DNA from: Rubrobacter sp.
GTDB taxonomy: Bacteria > Actinomycetota > Rubrobacteria > Rubrobacterales > Rubrobacteraceae
DNA: 6,171 bases
NCBI GenBank assembly: GCA_019247245.1
Contig: JAFAPF010000355.1
Coordinates: forward strand, 1 to 6,171
Reading direction: 5' to 3'
In this document: positions 1-5,771 of the stretch, piece after piece
Numbering within the stretch: position 1 is the stretch's first letter
Layout of the letters: every line of letters starts with the position of its first letter
Notes under the pieces: generated by a model
The model's input: only the letters and a program-made list of their open reading frames with translations
Told to the model about the DNA's origin: nothing
The model's database searches: none
Position numbers and translations under genes: made by a program

Positions 1-342
1 TTCCATGCTCTCCTCGCCGTAGATGCGCGTCGCACTCTTGATGAGTGTCGAGGGGTCCACGAGGTGTGGGTAGCCGATCTCATGCACATAGAACGTGGCG
101 TTCGGCAACAGCTTCACAAGGTTCCCGGACGCCCCCGCGTGGTCCAAATGTACGTGAGTCAAGAAGACCTTCTCTACATCTTTAGGGGCAACGCCGCTGT
201 CTTCGAGACCCCGTATGAGGTTTTCGATACAAGTTGTAGGGCCGGTCTCGATTATCGCGGTCGAGCCCTCCCCCATAAATAGAAAGGAGGCGATGATCTC
301 CTCTGTATCCATAAAACCCAGGTCTACCGTCTCTATCTTCAT
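1..342 (-). CDS. MBL-fold metallohydrolase, N-terminal part (runs off the left edge)
   Basis: The first 114 residues are present, with no stop before the window edge, so the C-terminal half is missing. The N-terminus (MKIETVDLGFMDTEEIIASF) leads into a first beta-strand pair and an 'AIIETGP' turn typical of metallo-beta-lactamase folds. The metal-binding signature HVHLDHAG lies at residues 63-70 (H63, H65, D67, H68), and a further His sits at 87 (FYVHEIG). Known members of this superfamily are usually dinuclear zinc or iron hydrolases acting on thioesters, lactones, phosphodiesters or similar bonds; the substrate cannot be told from this part. The ATG at 342-340 has an AGAGGA ribosome binding site seven bases upstream (355-350). 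Another ATG at 349-347 opens a different, non-MBL frame and is not the start. The gene is divergent from apgM. Confidence 0.93.
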   Translation of the reverse strand, partial: MKIETVDLGFMDTEEIIASFLFMGEGSTAIIETGPTTCIENLIRGLEDSGVAPKDVEKVFLTHVHLDHAGASGNLVKLLPNATFYVHEIGYPHLVDPSTLIKSATRIYGEESME

Positions 343-390
343 CTACCATTCCTCTACACAGGTCGCTTCGCTGGTCCGTGATCATGAATT

Positions 391-409
391 GGAGATTATA
401 CAGGTCTCC
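391..409. promoter_or_regulatory. Inverted repeat over the minus-strand -10
   Basis: GGAGATTATACAGGTCTCC has perfect 5-base arms (391-395 and 405-409) separated by nine bases, and two possible G-T pairs extend the arms inward. It covers the TATAAT of the MBL-fold gene, the position of a repressor operator. The arms are short, so chance is possible. Confidence 0.3.
395..400 (-). promoter_or_regulatory. -10 hexamer (TATAAT) for the MBL-fold gene
   Basis: Read on the minus strand, positions 400-395 are a perfect TATAAT. This predicts a transcription start near 388 and a leader of about 45 bases before the ATG at 342. The hexamer 17 bases upstream is not close to TTGACA, so the -35 is weak or factor-assisted. 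Confidence 0.5.
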
Positions 410-411
410 TT

Positions 412-420
412 TGCTAGACT
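412..420 (+). promoter_or_regulatory. Possible extended -10 for apgM (TGCTAGACT)
   Basis: A TG-N-TAGACT element would place the transcription start near 427, about 30 bases before the apgM TTG. A similar TGCTAGGAT occurs at 3167-3175 before ddl. The nearest -35-like hexamer, TTGGAG at 389-394, is spaced 20 bases away, longer than usual. This is a weak call based on motif resemblance only. Confidence 0.3.
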
Positions 421-434
421 TCTGCCCGGCAGAA
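420..434. promoter_or_regulatory. Perfect 15-bp dyad, candidate operator upstream of apgM
   Basis: TTCTGCCcGGCAGAA has perfect 7-base arms around a single central C. It lies nine bases before the apgM ribosome binding site and would overlap the predicted transcription start of the apgM promoter. The symmetry and short centre suit a dimeric DNA-binding repressor better than an RNA hairpin, which could not close a one-base loop. I do not recognise it as a known operator family. Confidence 0.45.
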
Positions 435-456
435 TGACGGCCGAGAGGAGCACCCC

Positions 457-1665
457 TTGGACCTGAACCTCATGCGTGGGCTATCGGTCTCGACAGACTC
501 CAAGATCGTTTTGCTCGTTTTGGACGGGCTTGGCGGGCTGCCGATGCACCCCTTCGACAGGACTGAACTGGAGGCCGCGGATACCCCGAACCTCGACGCT
601 TTAGCCGCCCGATCCGACCTCGGTCTCAGCCGGCCCGTGGCCGCGGGGGTGAGCCCCGGCAGTGGCCCCGGACATCTGGCTCTCTTCGGTTACGATCCCT
701 TGAAATACGAGGTCGGACGCGGGGTCTTGAGCGCTCTGGGCGTAGGTTTCGAGCTAGGGGAGAACGATCTCGCCGCAAGGATCAACTTCGCTACCAAGGA
801 TGAATCGGGTAGGATCTCCGATCGGCGAGCCGGCCGTATCTCTACCGAAGAAGCCACAAAACTCATCGATCTCCTCAACCAGAAACTGAACCTTGCCGGC
901 GTGGAGGTCTTTCTAATCCACGAAAAAGAGCACCGGGCCGTCGCTATCTTTCGAGGTAGCGGCCTCTCGGATGTCCTCTCGGACTCCGACCCTCAAAGGG
1001 TGAATCTCAAGCCTCTCCCCGTTGAACCCATGAACGGCGATGCGAAGGCTGAAAAGAGCTCCGAGCTCGCCAACGACTTTATCAAGCAGGCGAACGCTAT
1101 ACTTGCGGGTTATCATCCCGCAAACACCGTACTCTTGCGCGGCTTCGGGATGTACCCGGCGCTCCCGAAGTTTGACGAGACCTACAAACTCCGTGCGGCG
1201 GCCATCGCCGGCTACCCTATGTACAAGGGCCTTGCCCGGCTCGTCGGCATGGAGGTCTTGGAAGAAAGCGAAGGAATAGCAGGCGAGTTTCAGACCCTCG
1301 AGGAGAACTGGGGTTCCTATGATTTCTTCTTCATCCACATCAAGGCCACCGACGCCGCCGGTGAAGATGGCGATTTTCGGCGGAAGGTCGCGGTCATAGA
1401 AGAGGTGGATGTCTTAATACCGGATCTCCTCGCTCTCGGTCCCGCTGTGCTCGCCGTGACCGGCGACCACGCTACACCCGCGAAGATGAAGAACCATTCC
1501 TGGCATAGGGTTCCATTCCTCCTCCATTCCGAATATACGTTGCCAACCGCCAGCAGCTTCGGGGAGCGTGTCTGCGCAGGCGGGTCTTTAGGCGTTTTTG
1601 TGGCCGAGGAGATCATGGGTCTTCTCATGGGCCATGCCCTCAAGCTTAACCGCTACGGCGCCTGA
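457..1665 (+). CDS. apgM: 2,3-bisphosphoglycerate-independent phosphoglycerate mutase, archaeal type
   Basis: This cytoplasmic enzyme interconverts 3-phosphoglycerate and 2-phosphoglycerate in glycolysis and gluconeogenesis without a bisphosphoglycerate cofactor. It belongs to the alkaline phosphatase superfamily with two divalent metals. At 402 residues it has the usual length for the family. Visible motifs are VLLVLDGLGG (metal ligand D23), AADTPNLDAL (41-50), PGSGPGHLALFGYDP (67-81, probable nucleophile S69), HIKATDAAGEDGD (294-306), TGDHATP (335-341, D337 and H338) and NHSWHRVPFLL (346-356). The GSGPGH form is the bacterial variant of the archaeal GSDTAH site, from memory of the family. 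The TTG at 457 is chosen because GAGAGGAG (443-450) sits six bases upstream; the ATG at 472 would be too far from it. The stop overlaps the start of the glycosylase gene, so the two are probably co-transcribed. Confidence 0.96.
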   Translation: MDLNLMRGLSVSTDSKIVLLVLDGLGGLPMHPFDRTELEAADTPNLDALAARSDLGLSRPVAAGVSPGSGPGHLALFGYDPLKYEVGRGVLSALGVGFELGENDLAARINFATKDESGRISDRRAGRISTEEATKLIDLLNQKLNLAGVEVFLIHEKEHRAVAIFRGSGLSDVLSDSDPQRVNLKPLPVEPMNGDAKAEKSSELANDFIKQANAILAGYHPANTVLLRGFGMYPALPKFDETYKLRAAAIAGYPMYKGLARLVGMEVLEESEGIAGEFQTLEENWGSYDFFFIHIKATDAAGEDGDFRRKVAVIEEVDVLIPDLLALGPAVLAVTGDHATPAKMKNHSWHRVPFLLHSEYTLPTASSFGERVCAGGSLGVFVAEEIMGLLMGHALKLNRYGA

Positions 1666-2360
1666 GCGAACCGGCCCGACAAAGAGAGCGCCTCGCAGCG
1701 CTTATCAAGCTCGAAGAGGAGATAACCCTCTGCCGGTGCTGCCCGCGCCTCGTCGAATGGCGCGAAAAGGTCGCCCACGAAAAGAAGGCCGCCTACGCCG
1801 AAGAAGGCTACTGGGGGCGCCCCGTGCCGGGGTTCGGGGATCCAGACGCGCGGGTGGTAGTTCTCGGCTTGGCTCCCGCCGCCCACGGGGCCAACCGTAC
1901 CGGTCGCTACTTCACCGGCGACCGCTCCGGAGACTTCCTCTTTGGCGCGTTGTACCGCACCGGTTTCTCCAATAGCTCGGTCTCTAGGCACACACGCGAC
2001 GGCTTGTGCCTCTATGGACTTTGGATCTCAGCTGCCGTCCGTTGCGCCCCACCACAGAACAAACCCACCCCTGAAGAACGCGACGCTTGCCTCCCATACG
2101 TCGTCCGTGAGCTCGAACTACTCCCCGCGGTAAGGGCTGTCGTCTGCCTCGGCGCCTTCGCTTGGGACGTCGCCTTGAGGGTGTACGGCGTAAGACCCAA
2201 GCCCAGGTTCGCCCACAACGCCGGGCACGCTACCTCTTCCGGTGTCACCCTCCTCGGTTGCTATCATCCCTCCCAGCAGAACACGTTCACCGGCGTCCTC
2301 ACCGAGCCCATGCTCGACGCGGTGCTCCTGCGGGCGCGGGAGCTGATAGAAGAAGAGTAG
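1662..2360 (+). CDS. Uracil-DNA glycosylase, family 5 (UDGb) type, probable CTG start
   Basis: This base-excision repair enzyme removes uracil and related deaminated bases from DNA. Counted from CTG 1662 it has 232 residues, the normal family length. The N-terminus carries a C-R-C-C-P-R-L motif (C24, C26, C27), followed by the family-typical W-G-R-P-V-P-G-F-G-D-P run (about 49-61). Two later cysteines, C128 and C143, lie in the RCAPPQNKPTPEERDAC segment; together with C24 and C27 they would hold the 4Fe-4S cluster. Catalytic-region motifs are GLAPAAHGANRTGR (69-82) and HPSQQNTFTG (202-211). An annotation starting at GTG 1824 would lose 54 residues and half the cluster ligands. No ATG, GTG or TTG lies in frame between the upstream stop at 1647-1649 and 1824. 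The CTG forms a CTGA overlap with the apgM stop and has no clear ribosome binding site, so translation is probably coupled to apgM. Function is firm; the start is inferred. Confidence 0.9.
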   Translation: MSEPARQRERLAALIKLEEEITLCRCCPRLVEWREKVAHEKKAAYAEEGYWGRPVPGFGDPDARVVVLGLAPAAHGANRTGRYFTGDRSGDFLFGALYRTGFSNSSVSRHTRDGLCLYGLWISAAVRCAPPQNKPTPEERDACLPYVVRELELLPAVRAVVCLGAFAWDVALRVYGVRPKPRFAHNAGHATSSGVTLLGCYHPSQQNTFTGVLTEPMLDAVLLRARELIEEE

Positions 2361-2516
2361 GCTCGTCAAGCTCGCCGGCATATATCGTTCTACCCCTGCG
2401 ACTACACGCTCTGCATCATCGAAGGTAACACCGCCGCGTATATAGACCATAAAAGCTCGGTCAATGATCATCCAGGCTTGCCCTGCTCCTCATGCCGGCG
2501 TCTCGCTTGTTGGGCG

Positions 2517-2539
2517 GTACAATGGCCCTCATGTTGTAC
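2517..2539 (+). promoter_or_regulatory. Promoter and operator candidate of the HD-domain gene
   Basis: TACAAT at 2518-2523 matches a -10 hexamer and lies 34 bases before the TTG start. It is embedded in an inverted repeat, GTACAA (2517-2522) and TTGTAC (2534-2539), separated by 11 bases. This arrangement would let a dimeric regulator cover the -10 and the transcription start. No good -35 is seen at the usual spacing. Confidence 0.35.
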
Positions 2540-2545
2540 TAGTAT

Positions 2546-2552
2546 AGGAGGT
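2546..2552 (+). promoter_or_regulatory. Strong ribosome binding site (AGGAGGT) setting the HD gene start
   Basis: A full-length Shine-Dalgarno sequence lies five bases before TTG 2558. It decides the start of the HD-domain gene and rules out the nearby TTG at 2554, which would be only one base away. Confidence 0.8.
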
Positions 2553-2557
2553 ATTGG

Positions 2558-3142
2558 TTGAATCGCGAGGAGTCTTGGAAGTTGCTCTGCGAGTGGACGG
2601 AGAGTGACTCTTTACGCAAGCATATGCTCGCCGTCGAGGGCGCCATGCGAGCCTACGCTCGGAAGTTCGGGGAAGACGAGGAAAAGTGGGGAATCGCAGG
2701 CCTGCTACACGATATGGACTACGAGAAGCACCCCACACACGCAGAGCACCCGATGATCGGCGTCCAGGAACTGGAACGTCGTGGCTATCCCGAAGACGTG
2801 TTGCAAGCCATAAAAGGCCACGCCGACTACCTGGGCGTACCACGCGAGACGCTCCTTGCCAAGACCCTCTACGCTGTAGACGAGCTCTCCGGCTTCCTCA
2901 CGGCATGCGCTCTCGTTCGGCCGGAGGGGCTCGAGGGACTCAAGGCTAAAAGCGTCCGCAAAAAAATGAAGCAGAAGTCCTTCGCTGCGAGTGTGAATAG
3001 GGAAGATATAATTCGTGGCGCCGAAGAACTCGGCGTAGACCTGAACGAGCACATAGATTTCGTCGTCATGGCGCTTCGGAAGGACTCGCGCTCCCTAGAG
3101 CTCGCAGCGCCGCAGACGAACCAGCAGGACAACCGGTCCTAG
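2558..3142 (+). CDS. HD-domain (HDIG-like) predicted metal-dependent hydrolase
   Basis: The 194-residue protein is a compact, cytoplasmic HD-superfamily member with no added sensor or nucleotide-binding domain and no membrane segment. The metal-binding set is visible: H22 (KHMLAVE), H51-D52 (LLHDMDYEKHP), H88 (KGHADYLG) and D108 (AVDELSGFL). Families of this type hydrolyse phosphoester bonds, often in nucleotides, but the substrate cannot be predicted here. The C-terminal part (about 130-175) is helical with a basic KAKSVRKKMKQK patch, and the last 20 residues are polar and probably disordered. The TTG start is supported by AGGAGGT five bases upstream. The 67-base gap to ddl has its own promoter-like element, so the two genes may or may not be co-transcribed. 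Confidence 0.88.
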   Translation: MNREESWKLLCEWTESDSLRKHMLAVEGAMRAYARKFGEDEEKWGIAGLLHDMDYEKHPTHAEHPMIGVQELERRGYPEDVLQAIKGHADYLGVPRETLLAKTLYAVDELSGFLTACALVRPEGLEGLKAKSVRKKMKQKSFAASVNREDIIRGAEELGVDLNEHIDFVVMALRKDSRSLELAAPQTNQQDNRS

Positions 3143-3160
3143 GCCCGGCAGATTACACCT

Positions 3161-3200
3161 CCCCTCTGCTAGGATAGGCAAGCTAAACGGCAAAGAGGGG
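3161..3200 (+). promoter_or_regulatory. Stem that could pair with the ddl ribosome binding site
   Basis: CCCCTCT (3161-3167) is exactly complementary to AGAGGGG (3194-3200), which is the ddl Shine-Dalgarno sequence. GC (3168-3169) could add two pairs with GC (3190-3191) across a two-base bulge. In a read-through transcript from the HD gene this stem would hide the ribosome binding site. TGCTAGGAT at 3167-3175 resembles an extended -10; a transcript starting from it, near 3182, would lack the left arm and be freely translated. Confidence 0.35.
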
Positions 3201-3209
3201 TTAAACGCA

Positions 3210-4286
3210 TTGATGCGGGTCATGGTTATCTTTGGCGGTCGGAGCAGAGAGCACGAAGTATCCCTGGCCTCAGCCCGCGCGATTATGGACGCCCTCCAAG
3301 AGAGCGACCGGTACGAGGTTATCCCCGTCGGCATAACACGAGAAGGCCAATGGATCTCTTCAGGAGATCCCATGCGCGAGCTCGAATCCCGCACTCAGCA
3401 GCTCGTGGGCGGTCGCACAGGCTCTAACGGCGTTGTGGATACTATGATGATCCCGGCCTTAGATAAGCTGCCGGTTGACCTAGGAGCCGGGGACGTCGTT
3501 TTCCCCGTCCTGCATGGCCCCTACGGTGAGGACGGCACCATTCAGGGAATGCTAGAGCTTGCCGGCATCCCGTATGTGGGCTCAGGGGTGCTGGCAAGCG
3601 CCGTCGGCATGGACAAGGTGACGATGAAGAAGATCTTCACCTTCCACGGTCTCCCGCAGGTCGAGTGGCTCAGCCTTACCCGCAAAGAATGGGAGGAGGA
3701 CCGGAAACGCTTGGCTCGAGAGATAGAAGCCTCTTTAGGTTATCCATGCTTCGTCAAGCCCTCGAACCTTGGTTCCAGCCTCGGCATCAGTAAGGCTACG
3801 GACCGTGGGGAGCTACAGGCAGCCCTCGACGCTGCGGCTGACCTTGATCGGCGCATCATTATCGAGCAGGGCGTTGACGCCCGCGAGATAGAGGTCTCAG
3901 TGCTCGGCAACGAAGAAGCGCAGGTTTCGGTTCCGGGTGAGATCCTAGTCTTCGAGCACGAGTTCTATGACTACGAAGCTAAGTATACCGAAGGCAACAC
4001 GAGGCTCGTGGTTCCCGCCCAAATACCTGGTGGTGTAGCCAAGGAGCTCCGGTACATAGCCCAGGTTGCATACGCAGCTATAGACGCCGCCGGTATGGCA
4101 CGAGTGGACTTTTTCCTCGAAAGTGGCGGCACAGAGAGGCTGCTCCTCAACGAGATCAACACCATCCCCGGCTTCACGCTCACGAGCATCTACGCGCGTC
4201 TATGGGCGGCTAGCGGGTTCTCTTATGAGCAACTCCTCGATCGCCTTATACAGCTCGCCCTCGAACGCCATGGCTCCGGTTCTTGA
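3210..4286 (+). CDS. ddl: D-alanine--D-alanine ligase
   Basis: This cytoplasmic ATP-grasp enzyme joins two D-alanines for the peptidoglycan precursor. At 358 residues it matches the longer DdlA-like class. The N-terminal domain shows VMVIFGGRSREHEVSLASA (4-22, with the conserved Glu of EHEVS at 16) and HGPYGEDGTIQGMLEL (102-117). The ATP-grasp core shows KPSNLGSSLGI (183-193), EFYDYEAKY (251-259), VDFFL (299-303) and LNEINTIPGFT (313-323). The EFYDYEAKY loop is typical of D-Ala-D-Ala ligases rather than of VanA/VanB-type D-Ala-D-lactate ligases, so ordinary dipeptide synthesis is expected. TTG 3210 is nine bases from the AGAGGGG site; ATG 3213, one codon later, is an equally conservative choice. 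The TGA stop shares its A with the ATG of the decayed MscS gene, which suggests a former operon. Confidence 0.97.
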   Translation: MMRVMVIFGGRSREHEVSLASARAIMDALQESDRYEVIPVGITREGQWISSGDPMRELESRTQQLVGGRTGSNGVVDTMMIPALDKLPVDLGAGDVVFPVLHGPYGEDGTIQGMLELAGIPYVGSGVLASAVGMDKVTMKKIFTFHGLPQVEWLSLTRKEWEEDRKRLAREIEASLGYPCFVKPSNLGSSLGISKATDRGELQAALDAAADLDRRIIIEQGVDAREIEVSVLGNEEAQVSVPGEILVFEHEFYDYEAKYTEGNTRLVVPAQIPGGVAKELRYIAQVAYAAIDAAGMARVDFFLESGGTERLLLNEINTIPGFTLTSIYARLWAASGFSYEQLLDRLIQLALERHGSGS

Positions 4287-4960
4287 TGGTATACTCGCTG
4301 CTTCTGGCTGCGATTCTTCAGACCGAGCCTCTCGGCGGCGAGACTACCTAGGTGTCGTCAACCAAGCCACGGAAGCCCTCAAAGGTGCCACGGGCACGAT
4401 CGAGTACCTGACCAGCCCGACGTTAATCGCCAATTAAAGGGCGACGGTATCGTCGTTATTCTGGTGACCGTCTTCTACCATGTTGGCATCCGCTTGATAC
4501 CGCGATCTTCCGATGGCAAAGACCAAAAAACGGGTTCCGGGACGGTTGAGGAGTCCAAGCTGCGGGCTAAGATTCGAGCCCTCTCCGGCGAACTCGTTTA
4601 CATACCTAACGGCACCCTCGCCGCCGTAACAAACCGTGCCTCCGGCTAGCAACGCTTCATTATCGAGGTGCAACGAAAAGACGAGGAAACCGTGAGCAGG
4701 GTCCTCAAAGGAATGCAACAAGGCCACGAGCTCTACCTGAACCTGCCGCTCCTCAGGAATGGTGACCAGCCTACTGGGGTGGCTCCCGCCTTCGACTGGT
4801 AGCAGACGTTCTCTGCTCGACCGCCTGGCCCGTCGAGTAGAACCTGGTAGAGCGTATAAAGGCCGCTGCCGGCGAAGATGGTCTAGCTATCGAGCCGCTG
4901 GTCAATAGGGTGGTTGCGCGAGTACCACGCTCCTATACGGGATGTTACCCGGGTTGGTAG
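4286..4960 (+). pseudogene. Decayed MscS-family mechanosensitive channel gene
   Basis: The pieces of a small-conductance mechanosensitive channel can be read across three frames. It begins at the ATG sharing a base with the ddl stop: MVYSLLLAAILQTEPLGGE (4286-4342). A frame change leads to DYLGVVNQATEALKG (from about 4341) and a stop at 4435-4437. A second shift leads to a transmembrane helix, IVVILVTVFYHVGIRLIPR (4449-4505). Then comes the MscS beta-domain hallmark, GTVEESKLRA followed by GELVYIPNGTLAAVTNRASG (4539-4646), where TAG (4647-4649) probably replaces a Trp codon of the usual 'SRGW'. QRFIIEV continues in frame to TAG 4800-4802. The C-terminal NLVERIKAAAGEDGLAIEP (4841-4897) lies in yet another frame. 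The pore helices expected between about 4505 and 4540 are missing, implying an internal deletion of roughly 300 bases. So many lesions make sequencing error unlikely. The intact protein would relieve hypo-osmotic pressure in the membrane. Confidence 0.85.
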
Positions 4961-5017
4961 CCCGGAGCTAACAGCTCATCTGGAAGCTTACTAGCTCTCC
5001 AGGCTCTTAGGCTTCCA
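4949..5017. terminator. Cluster of inverted repeats between convergent genes, possible bidirectional terminator
   Basis: Several dyads lie side by side: CCGGG/CCCGG (4949-4953, 4961-4965), GAGCT-AAC-AGCTC (4965-4977), CTGGA/TCCAG (4980-4984, 4998-5002) with an inner GCT/AGC, and an alternative 10-pair stem joining 4981-4990 to 5008-5017 with one G-T pair. They sit exactly where plus-strand transcription from ddl meets the end of the minus-strand LON-domain gene and overlap that gene's stop. No T-tract follows on either strand, so classical intrinsic termination is not proven. Confidence 0.4.
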
Positions 5018-5632
5018 ATCTCCACGCAAGTGTCCGTTTCTCTCGGCTTTCTTGCGGACTTGGTATTCGCGCTCAAGCCTATCCGCAGCCTCGGTGAGAA
5101 GTTTCTTAATCTTCTCCAGGCGTCTCCTCTCAGTTGGGAGTTCCAAAATCTGCTGTCGCGTCTCGAGGTCGAACTCGATGCGTCCGGCAATGGCGAACGA
5201 GAGGTTGCGGTAAGCCGATTCTATCTCTATACCGACCGACCCCTCCGTTGCCGTTTCGACCACCCTCTCCAGAAGTGCCACGCACTCTTCAGCTAAAGAA
5301 GTTATGTCCTCTCCCGGCTCGTCTTCGAGGTACTCGACATCCCCCATGTAGTACGGCTTGCCCGCGAGGATATTCTTTAGCCTAAATCGTCGGGCGCCCT
5401 CGACCAGAATCACGAGCCGCCCATCGTCGTAGCGCTGCACAAGCTCCACGATCCTCGCTGTGCATCCTACCTGCCGCGTTCCGGACTCGTCGGCTAGCAC
5501 CATACCGAACTCCATGCCCGAATCCAGGCACTCGTTCACCATTTGTTTGTAGCGCTCCTCGAAGATGTGCAGCGGCAGGGGTGTCCCCGGCATCAGCACC
5601 ACGTTGAGCGGGAAAAGCGGTATATCCGCCAA
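4991..5632 (-). CDS. LON substrate-binding-domain protein (stand-alone)
   Basis: The 213-residue protein consists of the N-terminal domain of Lon protease alone; there is no AAA+ ATPase or Ser-Lys protease part. The family hallmark is at the start: IPLFPLNVVLMPGTPLPLHI (4-23), then FEERYKQMV (24-32). A central EFGMVLADE and a VGCTARIVELVQRYDDGRL segment (55-73) complete the beta-rich subdomain. The helical remainder (about 110-195) ends in a highly charged stretch rich in Lys, Arg and Glu. Stand-alone proteins of this kind (COG2802-like) are widespread in bacteria, but their role is not settled; substrate or partner binding is usually assumed. TTG at 5632-5630 is preceded by AAGGAGAG (5645-5638) at good spacing. 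The gene lies downstream of the small membrane protein on the same strand, 139 bases away, and may have its own promoter. Confidence 0.92.
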   Translation of the reverse strand: MADIPLFPLNVVLMPGTPLPLHIFEERYKQMVNECLDSGMEFGMVLADESGTRQVGCTARIVELVQRYDDGRLVILVEGARRFRLKNILAGKPYYMGDVEYLEDEPGEDITSLAEECVALLERVVETATEGSVGIEIESAYRNLSFAIAGRIEFDLETRQQILELPTERRRLEKIKKLLTEAADRLEREYQVRKKAERNGHLRGDWKPKSLES

Positions 5633-5659
5633 GCCTTCTCTCCTTCGTTTCTCCCCCTC

Positions 5660-5665
5660 ATTCTA
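5660..5665 (-). promoter_or_regulatory. Possible -10 (TAGAAT) for the LON-domain gene
   Basis: On the minus strand TAGAAT at 5665-5660 would start a transcript near 5653, leaving a leader of about 20 bases that just includes the ribosome binding site. No recognisable -35 lies 17 bases upstream, so this is a weak call. Confidence 0.3.
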
Positions 5666-5771
5666 ACCCAAAGCTCCCTCTCTACCGGTACACAGCTTAA
5701 ACAAGAGAGTGCACTTCTGCAGGAGAGAGCTCTGGGTGGTACCCCCCTTCAAGGTTCCTGGGCCGGAGCTG

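Larger units (their letters stand above)
2361..2557. other. Gap between glycosylase and HD genes, with no supported gene
   Basis: These 197 bases hold no convincing coding sequence. A minus-strand frame from an ATG at 2471 continues through the gap into the antisense of the glycosylase gene, but it lacks a well-spaced ribosome binding site and any family motif I recognise. No hairpin with a T-tract marks the end of the apgM-glycosylase unit. The right end holds the promoter elements of the HD gene. Confidence 0.5.

Noticed and set aside
182..385. Minus-strand frame beginning at ATG 349 or further upstream, rich in Arg, Asp and Gly
   Set aside because: It is a shifted reading of the MBL-fold gene, whose own frame contains the HxHxDH motif and has a well-placed ribosome binding site.
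913..1338. Minus-strand open frame of 141 codons inside apgM
   Set aside because: It is wholly antisense to a well-supported enzyme gene and shows no recognisable domain.
2118..2471. Minus-strand open frame of 117 codons beginning MIIDRAFMVYIRGG, covering the gap after the glycosylase gene
   Set aside because: Its first part reads like a protein, but two thirds is antisense to the glycosylase, the nearest Shine-Dalgarno-like GAGGAG is about 14 bases from the ATG, and no family motif is visible.
3126..3140. Small hairpin AGGAC-AACCG-GTCCT at the end of the HD gene as a terminator
   Set aside because: The stem has only five pairs, lies inside the coding end and has no T-tract after it.
4123..4437. 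Plus-strand open frame of 104 codons across the end of ddl
   Set aside because: Its first half is an out-of-frame shadow of ddl; only the part after about 4341 is meaningful, as one piece of the MscS pseudogene.
4434..4727. Minus-strand open frame of 97 codons opposite the MscS remnant
   Set aside because: The plus strand here carries the VYIPNG and VTNR motifs of MscS, so this frame is an antisense shadow.
5720..5771. Several short palindromes (AGAGCTCT, GGTACC with flanking G/C runs) between the small membrane gene and the LON-domain gene
   Set aside because: The arms are short or mismatched with no usable loop and no T-tract, so I could not support a terminator or operator.
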